The notes under the pieces: model-generated
The model's database searches: none
What the model was told of the DNA's origin: nothing
The model's input: the letters and a program-made list of their open reading frames with translations, nothing else
Position numbers and translations under genes: made by a program
Part shown: positions 59,091 to 64,000 of the stretch, piece after piece
Position numbering within the stretch: position 1 is the first letter of the stretch
Layout of the letters: every line of letters begins with the position of its first letter
Source: Streptacidiphilus sp. ASG 303
GTDB lineage: Bacteria > Actinomycetota > Actinomycetes > Streptomycetales > Streptomycetaceae
Assembly (NCBI RefSeq): GCF_020991365.1
Contig: NZ_JAJLRA010000002.1
Location: 62,001-126,000, forward strand
Reading direction: 5' to 3'
Length of the DNA: 64,000 nt

Positions 59091-60640
59091 CGGGCACGTC
59101 CTTCCGGGTCGGGGCCGGCGGCCCGGGGGGTCCCGGGGGTCCCGGGGCGGTCGAGGAGGCGGCCGAGGGGTTCGCCGTCCGGCTCCACCGGCCGGCCGCG
59201 CAGCCAGGTGGCGCGGACGGCCCCGGTGAGGGTCCGCCCGGCGTACGGGGTGACGGGGTTGCGGTGGTGCAGGGCGGCCGGGTCGACGCGGAGGGCGGCG
59301 TCCGGGTCGAAGGCGACCAGGTCCGCGTCACGGCCGGGCGCGATGGCGCCCTTGGCGTCCAGGCCGGCCAGCGCGGCGGGTCCGGCCGACATCCAGCGGA
59401 CCACGTCGGCGAGGGTGTGCCCGCGGCGGCGGGCCTCGGTCCAGACGGCGGGCAGGCCCAGCTGCAGGGAGGCGACGCCGCCCCAGGCGGCGGCGAAGTC
59501 GCCGGAGCCGCGCTGCTTGAGGTCGGCGGTGCAGGGCGAGTGGTCGGAGACCACGGCGGCGAACTCCCCCGCCGCCAGCGCCGCCCACAGCCGGTCGCGG
59601 TTGGCCTCGTCGCGGATCGGCGGGCAGCACTTGAAGGCGGTGTCCCCGTCGGGGACCTCCTCCGCCGCCAGGCACAGGTAGTGCGGGCAGGTCTCGGCGG
59701 TGACCCGCACCCCGTCGGCGCGGGCGGCGGCGAGCAGCGGCAGCACGGCGGCGGAGGAGACGTGCAGGACGTGCACCCGGGCGCCGGTGCGGCGGGCCGC
59801 GTCCAGCAGGCGGGCGACGGCGGCGGTCTCGGCGCCGTCGGGGCGGGAGGCGAGGAAGTCCCGGTACCGGCGGCCGGGGCGCTGCGGGGCCGCGTCGAGG
59901 ACGGCGGGGTCCTCGGCGTGGACGAGGGCGAGCGCGCCGAGGCGGGCCAGCTCCGCGAGGGCCTCCTCCAGGTCGGCCGGCTCCAGGTGGGGGAACTCCT
60001 CGACGCCGGACGGGGAGAGGAAGCCCTTGAAGCCGAAGACCCCGGCCCGGTGCAGCGGCTCCAGCTCGGCGGTGTTGCCGGGGACCGCACCGCCCCAGAA
60101 GCCGGTGTCCACCCGCACCCGGCCCTCGGCGGCGCGGCGCTTGGCGGCCAGTCCGGCGGGGGTGGTGGTCGGGGGGACGGAGTTGAGCGGCATGTCGACG
60201 AGGGTGGTCACGCCGCCCGCGGCGGCCGCGCGGGTCGCCGAGTCGAAGCCCTCCCACTCCGTGCGGCCGGGCTCGTTGACGTGCACGTGGGTGTCGACCA
60301 GGCCGGGCAGCAGGGCGGTGGCGCCCAGGTCGACGACCGGCCCGGCGGGGGCGTCGAGGGTGCCGTGCGGGGCGACGCGCTCGATCCGGCCGTCGCGGAC
60401 CAGGACGTCGGCGGGGCGCTCGCCGTCGGGCAGCACGGCCCGGCGGGAGCGCAGCAGCAGGGTGCCGGACGGGCGGGGCGCGGTCCCGGTGCGGCGCGCG
60501 GCCCGGGCGCGGTGGTCCGCGCGCAGGTCGCGGGGGTGCAGCGGGTCCGGGTCGGGGCGGGGGGCCGGATCGGGGCCGGGGACCGGGCCCGTCGGCGCGG
60601 GGCGCGGCGGGTCGGGGGACGGTGGAGCGGGCAACGGCAC
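59087..60640 (-). CDS. allB: Allantoinase
   Basis: A 517-residue cyclic amidohydrolase opening allantoin to allantoate. Metal motifs: [28 protein letters not shown] (carboxylated Lys), [16 protein letters not shown] and VVSDHSPCT; the [18 protein letters not shown] ending is typical. Residues 1-60 are a Pro/Arg-rich extension not seen in most allantoinases (usually about 445 residues). The GTG at 60640 is the only start I can support, with GGAG immediately before it, so the true N-terminus is uncertain. Confidence 0.92.
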   Translation of the reverse strand: MPLPAPPSPDPPRPAPTGPVPGPDPAPRPDPDPLHPRDLRADHRARAARRTGTAPRPSGTLLLRSRRAVLPDGERPADVLVRDGRIERVAPHGTLDAPAGPVVDLGATALLPGLVDTHVHVNEPGRTEWEGFDSATRAAAAGGVTTLVDMPLNSVPPTTTPAGLAAKRRAAEGRVRVDTGFWGGAVPGNTAELEPLHRAGVFGFKGFLSPSGVEEFPHLEPADLEEALAELARLGALALVHAEDPAVLDAAPQRPGRRYRDFLASRPDGAETAAVARLLDAARRTGARVHVLHVSSAAVLPLLAAARADGVRVTAETCPHYLCLAAEEVPDGDTAFKCCPPIRDEANRDRLWAALAAGEFAAVVSDHSPCTADLKQRGSGDFAAAWGGVASLQLGLPAVWTEARRRGHTLADVVRWMSAGPAALAGLDAKGAIAPGRDADLVAFDPDAALRVDPAALHHRNPVTPYAGRTLTGAVRATWLRGRPVEPDGEPLGRLLDRPGTPGTPRAAGPDPEGRAR

Positions 60641-60677
60641 CTCCGGACTGTGCGGGGCCGGTGTTCGCGGCGCTCGG

Positions 60678-60707
60678 AGCGTAGGCCGGGCTTCAACAGA
60701 ACGTCAA
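60678..60707 (-). promoter_or_regulatory. allB promoter
   Basis: On the minus strand: TTGACG (60707-60702), an 18-bp spacer and TACGCT (60683-60678), about 38 bp upstream of the allB start. The spacer begins with TTCTGTTGAAG; its complement TTCAACAG also occurs at the urate operon promoter (61670-61677), suggesting a common regulator. Confidence 0.65.
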
Positions 60708-60842
60708 CGACGCGCAGCCCGGGCGGTCCGCGTGCCGGGCCCGGTGCGGCGCCCCGGCCCGGCCCGCCCGCGCCGGCCCGCGCCGGGCCGGGCACTCCGA
60801 GGCCGGGCGCTCCGGGCGCCGGGTCCGGCGGCGGTCCGACGA

Positions 60843-60905
60843 TCGGGGGTCGGGGGTCGGGGGTCGGGGGGCCGCGGTCGGGGGGCCGCGGTCGGGGGGG
60901 GGCGG
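60843..60905. repeat. G-run repeats between allB and the ThiBP-like gene
   Basis: Four copies of tcggggg followed by two copies of gccgcggtcgggggg. The plus strand has repeated runs of five or more G and so could form quadruplexes; it lies just upstream of the -10 at 60943. The region 60641-60954 contains no gene. Confidence 0.6.
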
Positions 60906-60954
60906 AGGTGGGCGGCCGGGGGCCGGACGGCCCGTCCCTCGATAGGGTGAGCGG

Positions 60955-61203
60955 GTGCGACTGATGGTGGAGTTCACGACCGAACCGTTCGCCCTGGACG
61001 CCTTCCCCGAGCACGCCAGGGCGGCCCGCCGGGCGGTGGACGAGGCGGGGCTGGCCGTGGAGGTCGGGCCGTTCGGGACCAGCGCCGAGGGCGGCGCGGA
61101 GGAGGCCCTGGCCGCCGTCTCCCGGGTCCTGCGCGACTCCCTCGCCGCCGGCGCCACCCGGATCTCGCTGCAGGTCAGCGTGGTCGACGGCGGTGAGCGG
61201 TGA
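60955..61203 (+). CDS. Thiamine-binding (YkoF/MTH1187-like) small protein
   Basis: An 82-residue ferredoxin-like-fold protein: LMVEFTTEPFALDAFPEHAR, VEVGPFGTSAEGGAEEALAA and the C-terminal AAGATRISLQVSVV match the MTH1187/YkoF family, some of which bind thiamine or its precursor. The GTG start at 60955 lies 6 nt after TAGGGT (60943-60948), so it is probably leaderless. Its stop overlaps the next GTG by 4 bp. Its link to purine catabolism is unclear. Confidence 0.75.
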   Translation: MRLMVEFTTEPFALDAFPEHARAARRAVDEAGLAVEVGPFGTSAEGGAEEALAAVSRVLRDSLAAGATRISLQVSVVDGGER

Positions 61204-61565
61204 GCGCCGGTCCGGCCCACCCCCTGGCGACGGCGATACGCCCGCTGCTGGACGCGGTGGGGGCCGTGCCGGTGGCGGTGGACGAGGCGCGCCCCGAGGA
61301 CCTGGTCCTGGAGTGGGACGGCGCCCCGGCCCTCGCGGTGCGGCTGCCGCACCTGGGCAGCGCCCTGGACCGGCTGCTGGCCGAGATGGAGCAGCGGTTC
61401 GGCGGCCCGCTCCCCGGGCTGGCCCGCGCCGACAAGCAGCGGGTGGTGGCCCTGCTGGAGGAGCGGGGGGCCTTCACGGTGCGGCACGGTGTGGAGACGG
61501 TGGCGGCGGCGCTGGGCGTCAGCCGGTTCACGGTCTACAACTACCTCAACCGGGAGCGGGCCTGA
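61200..61565 (+). CDS. Small HTH-domain protein
   Basis: A 121-residue protein. Residues 1-75 are uncharacterised (LATAIRPLLDAVGAVPVAVD, WDGAPALAVRLPHLGSAL). Residues about 80-120 form an HTH (DKQRVVALLEERGAFTVRHG, ETVAAALGVSRFTVYNYLNR) like the PucR/Fis-type DNA-binding end. It overlaps the ThiBP-like gene by 4 bp and precedes the urate operon on the same strand by about 180 bp, so a local regulatory role is plausible. I do not recognise a named family, although such proteins are common beside actinobacterial urate genes as I recall. Confidence 0.7.
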   Translation: MSAGPAHPLATAIRPLLDAVGAVPVAVDEARPEDLVLEWDGAPALAVRLPHLGSALDRLLAEMEQRFGGPLPGLARADKQRVVALLEERGAFTVRHGVETVAAALGVSRFTVYNYLNRERA

Positions 61566-61670
61566 TCCGCCCCGGCGGCCCGGCGAACGGCCCCGAGCGG
61601 CCCGGAACGGCCCGGGACGGCCCGCAGCACCCCGGCAACCGCCGCGACCACGGAACGTCACACCCCCGTT

Positions 61671-61710
61671 TCAACAGTCTGTTGACGGGGGCGAGCGGCG
61701 GATCTAGCTT
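61671..61710 (+). promoter_or_regulatory. Urate operon promoter with overlapping palindrome
   Basis: TCAACAG-T-CTGTTGA (61671-61685) is a perfect 7-1-7 palindrome that overlaps the -35 box TTGACG (61682-61687). A 17-bp spacer leads to TAGCTT (61705-61710). A repressor on the palindrome would exclude RNA polymerase. The half TTCAACAG recurs in the allB promoter. Confidence 0.75.
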
Positions 61711-61743
61711 TCTCGGGAGGCACCAGTCCCCGGGAGGCCGCCC

Positions 61744-62334
61744 GTGCCCGACAGCCCAGCCGCGCCCCACGGCACAGCCGCGCCGGGCACCCCGCCCGGC
61801 GAGCCCGGCCCGGCCCGCGCCCCCGCACCGGGCGGCGCACCGGTCCTCGACCGGCTGAACGCCGCCCCCCGCGCCGAGCTGGAGGCGCTGCTCCGGGGCG
61901 TCTGCACCGCCCGCGCCTGGGTCTCCGCCGTCGCCGCGTCCCGCCCCTGGGCGGACGGCGCCGCGCTGCTGGCCGCGGGCGCGGCGGCGACCGCCGCCCT
62001 GACCCCGGACGGCCTGGCCGAGGCGGTGGCCGGGCACGCCCGGATCGGCGCGCCCGAGGAGGGCGGCGCGGACTCCCGCCGCGAGCAGGCGGGCGTGGCG
62101 GACGCCGACCCGGCGCTGCTGGCGGAGCTGCGGACGGCCGTCGCCGCGTACGAGGAGCGGTTCGGCCACGCCTTCCTCATCCGGGCGACCGGCCGCACGG
62201 CCGCCGAGATGCTGGCCGCCGCGCGCGACCGGTACGCGAACGCCCCCGCCGCCGAGTGGGAGCACGTCCGCCGCGAGCTGGGCGGCATCAACGTGCTGCG
62301 CCTGGAACGCCTGCTGGCGGGAGGGGCCCCGTGA
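61744..62334 (+). CDS. uraD: 2-oxo-4-hydroxy-4-carboxy-5-ureidoimidazoline (OHCU) decarboxylase
   Basis: A 196-residue helical enzyme that converts OHCU to S-allantoin. Motifs in order: HARIGAP (usually HPRIG), SRREQAG and YEERFGHAFLIRATG. The first 30 residues are Pro/Ala-rich. GGGAGG lies before the GTG at 61744. It is the first gene of the urate operon and overlaps uraH by 4 bp. Confidence 0.92.
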   Translation: MPDSPAAPHGTAAPGTPPGEPGPARAPAPGGAPVLDRLNAAPRAELEALLRGVCTARAWVSAVAASRPWADGAALLAAGAAATAALTPDGLAEAVAGHARIGAPEEGGADSRREQAGVADADPALLAELRTAVAAYEERFGHAFLIRATGRTAAEMLAAARDRYANAPAAEWEHVRRELGGINVLRLERLLAGGAP

Positions 62335-62711
62335 CCGGCGTCTCCACCCATGTCCTGGACACCGCCCGCGGCCGCCCCGCGGCCGGCGTGGGCGTCGAGC
62401 TGGCCGTGCGCGACGGGGGCGCCGCAGGGTCCGGGCCGGGCGGCGACGGCTGGCGGGTGCTGGCGGTCTCCGCCACCGACGCCGACGGCCGCTGCCGCGA
62501 CCTGCCGGACGTGCCGGACGTGCCGGACGCGGGGGGCCCGGCGGGCGGCGCGGTGGTGCTGCGGCTGCGCTTCGCCACCGGCGCGTACCTCCCCGCGCCC
62601 GCCTTCCTCCCGGAGGTGTCGGTGGTCTTCGCCGTCGAGCCCGGCCAGGACCACTACCACGTGCCGCTGCTGCTCAGCCCGTACGGATACTCCGTCTACC
62701 GAGGGAGCTGA
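62331..62711 (+). CDS. uraH: 5-hydroxyisourate hydrolase
   Basis: A 126-residue transthyretin-like enzyme: STHVLDTARGRPAAGVGVEL at the start, FLPEVSVVF, HYHVPLLLSPYGYSVY and the diagnostic C-terminal YRGS. Glycine-rich loops around residues 30-40 and a DVPDVPDAGG stretch are slightly longer than usual. It hydrolyses uricase product to OHCU. GTG overlaps the uraD stop. Confidence 0.95.
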   Translation: MTGVSTHVLDTARGRPAAGVGVELAVRDGGAAGSGPGGDGWRVLAVSATDADGRCRDLPDVPDVPDAGGPAGGAVVLRLRFATGAYLPAPAFLPEVSVVFAVEPGQDHYHVPLLLSPYGYSVYRGS

Positions 62712-62717
62712 CGACCC

Positions 62718-63683
62718 ATGGCCCACGTGCTCGGCCAGAACCAGTACGGCAAGGCGGAGACCCGCGTGGTCCGCGTGGTCCGCGACGGCCCCCGCCACAC
62801 GGTCCGGGACCTGAACGTCTCCGTCGCCCTCTCCGGCGACCTCGACGACGTGCACCTCACGGGGAGCAACGCCCACTGCCTGCCGACCGACACGGTCAAG
62901 AACACCTGCTACGCCTTCGCGGCGCAGTACGGCGTCGGCTCGCCGGAGGCGTACGGCATCCGGCTCGCCCGGCACTTCGTGGGGACGGCGGCGCCGATCC
63001 ACCGGGCCCGGGTGCGGATCGAGGAGTACGCCTGGGACCGCATCCCGGCGGGCCCGGCGGAGCCCGGCCCGGCGGAGCCCGGCACGGGGGGCGGCGGCAC
63101 TGGGGGCGGGGACCCGGCGGGCGGCGGCCCGGAGCCGGGCCACTCCTTCGTGCGGCGCGGCGGGGAGGTCCGGACCGCCGAGGTCCGGTGGGACGGGGAG
63201 CACCTCGATGTGGTGTCGGGGCTGCGCGGGCTGACGGTCATGAACACCACCGGCTCGGAGTTCCGCGGCTACCTGCGGGACCGGTACACCACGCTGGAGG
63301 AGGCGTCCGACCGCATCCTCGCCACCGAGGTCACCGCCCGCTGGCGGCACGCCCCCGCCGGCCCGGACGAGGCGGCGGCCCGCACCGACTGGGACGCGGG
63401 CTGGGCCCGGGTGCGGAGCCGGCTGCTGGAGGCGTTCGCCGGGACGTACAGCCACTCGCTGCAGGAGACCCTGCACGCCATGGGCGCCCGGGTGCTGGAC
63501 CTGGAGCCCGGCGTGGACGAGGTCCGGCTGCAGCTGCCGAACAGGCACCACTTCCCCGTCGACCTGACGCCTTTCGGCCTGGAGAACGGGAACGAGGTCT
63601 TCCATGCGGCGGACCGGCCGTACGGTCTCATCGAGGGGACCGTGCACCGCGAGGGCGCCGTGCCCGCCATCCCCGCCGACTGA
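62718..63683 (+). CDS. Urate oxidase (cofactor-independent uricase)
   Basis: A 321-residue uricase. Family blocks: QNQYGKAETRVVRV (Lys active site), LTGSNAHCLPTDTVKNTCYA (Thr/Asp), ARHFVG, SEFRGYLRDRYTTLEE (Arg), and LPNRHHFPVDLTPFGLENGNEVF. Between about residues 112 and 137 is a Gly/Pro/Glu-rich insertion before the GHSFVRRG segment, longer than in typical bacterial uricases. It probably forms a surface loop. No peroxisomal-type tail. The 6-bp gap after uraH includes GAGGGAGC as its ribosome-binding site. Confidence 0.95.
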   Translation: MAHVLGQNQYGKAETRVVRVVRDGPRHTVRDLNVSVALSGDLDDVHLTGSNAHCLPTDTVKNTCYAFAAQYGVGSPEAYGIRLARHFVGTAAPIHRARVRIEEYAWDRIPAGPAEPGPAEPGTGGGGTGGGDPAGGGPEPGHSFVRRGGEVRTAEVRWDGEHLDVVSGLRGLTVMNTTGSEFRGYLRDRYTTLEEASDRILATEVTARWRHAPAGPDEAAARTDWDAGWARVRSRLLEAFAGTYSHSLQETLHAMGARVLDLEPGVDEVRLQLPNRHHFPVDLTPFGLENGNEVFHAADRPYGLIEGTVHREGAVPAIPAD

Positions 63684-63734
63684 GCCCGGCCCCCGCCGAC
63701 CGGGCCGGCAGGCCCCGCACACCCAGGAGGTCCC

Positions 63735-64000
63735 GTGACCGGCCAGACCCCGCCGCGCCGCACCGTCATCGAGCACTGCGCCGTCGCCACCGTGGACGCG
63801 GAGTCCACCGAGCACGCCTCCGGGCACGTGGTGGTCGCCGACGGCGTCATCGAGGCGGTGGGGCCGGGACCGGCCCCGGCGGGCCTGGAGGGGGTGGAGC
63901 GCCGGGTGGACGGCACCGGGCACCTGCTGACGCCGGGCCTGGTCAACACCCACCACCACTTCTACCAGTGGATCACCCGGGGCCTGGCCCAGGACTCCAT
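63735..64000 (+). CDS. Amidohydrolase, 8-oxoguanine deaminase-like (C-terminus outside window)
   Basis: The first 88 codons of a metal amidohydrolase: VIEHCAVATVDAESTEHASG, the TPGLVNTHHHFYQWITRGLA metal site and the start of the next helix. The NTHHHFYQWITR block with following aromatic residues is characteristic of the 8-oxoguanine deaminase/hydroxyatrazine hydrolase group. The gene follows uricase, which fits deamination of 8-oxoguanine to urate. AGGAGG lies 5 nt before the GTG. It runs off the right edge. Confidence 0.82.
   Translation, partial: MTGQTPPRRTVIEHCAVATVDAESTEHASGHVVVADGVIEAVGPGPAPAGLEGVERRVDGTGHLLTPGLVNTHHHFYQWITRGLAQDS

Noticed and set aside
60843-60905. Riboswitch or structured ncRNA upstream of the ThiBP-like gene
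   Set aside because: The thiamine link suggested a TPP riboswitch, but the region is simple G-run repeats, lies upstream of the -10 box, and the gene appears leaderless.

Overview
The window is very GC-rich, with strong third-position GC bias, many GTG/TTG starts, 4-bp ATGA/GTGA overlaps and several apparently leaderless genes. Together with a mat-type aggregation locus, paired LacI regulators and actinobacterial-style purine genes this points to a Streptomycetaceae chromosome (Streptomyces or a close relative). Nothing here identifies the species. No tRNA, rRNA, CRISPR array or complete insertion sequence was found.

Layout. 1-3.5 kb: reductive pyrimidine/hydantoin catabolism on the minus strand (beta-ureidopropionase, class III aminotransferase, dihydropyrimidinase running off the left edge). 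3.8-8.2 kb: unrelated genes, including an orphan TIGR02678 (DUF2398, Wadjet-JetB-like) protein, a YkvA protein, and a sterol-desaturase/YhhN pair. 8.3-21.1 kb: a sugar-type regulon in which a five-gene Dpp/Opp-like ABC importer is bracketed by two paralogous LacI regulators and followed by a GH5-like glycosidase and a CE7 acetyl esterase, with palindromic operators at the promoters. 21.2-24.1 kb: exodeoxyribonuclease III and a secreted gamma-glutamyltransferase. 24.4-28.5 kb: MarR regulator, a 14-TM MFS exporter fused to three carboxypeptidase-regulatory-like domains, and a YceI protein carrying the same accessory domain. 28.7-34.8 kb: secreted S15-like hydrolase, two PLP enzymes, a hypothetical protein and a ROK glucokinase. 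35.4-39.8 kb: a mat-like exopolysaccharide locus (membrane protein, deacetylase/glycosyltransferase fusion, acyltransferase).

39.8-46.8 kb carries PucR and xanthine dehydrogenase (FAD, 2Fe-2S and molybdopterin subunits plus XdhC). Purine degradation resumes at 56.9 kb with IclR, allantoicase and allantoinase, then a small ThiBP/HTH pair, OHCU decarboxylase, hydroxyisourate hydrolase, uricase and the start of an 8-oxoguanine deaminase-like gene. Together these give a route from guanine derivatives and xanthine through urate and allantoin to ureidoglycolate plus urea.

Between the two purine blocks lies about 10 kb of accessory DNA. It begins with an integrase C-terminal fragment that overlaps the end of xdhC. 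Next come an AT-richer patch with an orphaned polymorphic-toxin tip (GIY-YIG-like) and its Imm26-type immunity gene, a Phd-like/RelE-like toxin-antitoxin pair under a 10-10-10 inverted repeat, a decayed DNRLRE/FG-GAP protein with a nonsense codon and a frameshift, two small uncharacterised genes, a 993-residue SCO7613-C-terminal-type membrane protein, and a 94-bp tandem repeat.

The most interesting points are the oligosaccharide reading of the Dpp-type cluster with mapped operators, the exporter/YceI system sharing an accessory domain, the orphan JetB-like protein with a Cys-Asp repeat, and the toxin/immunity remnant next to broken integrase DNA.
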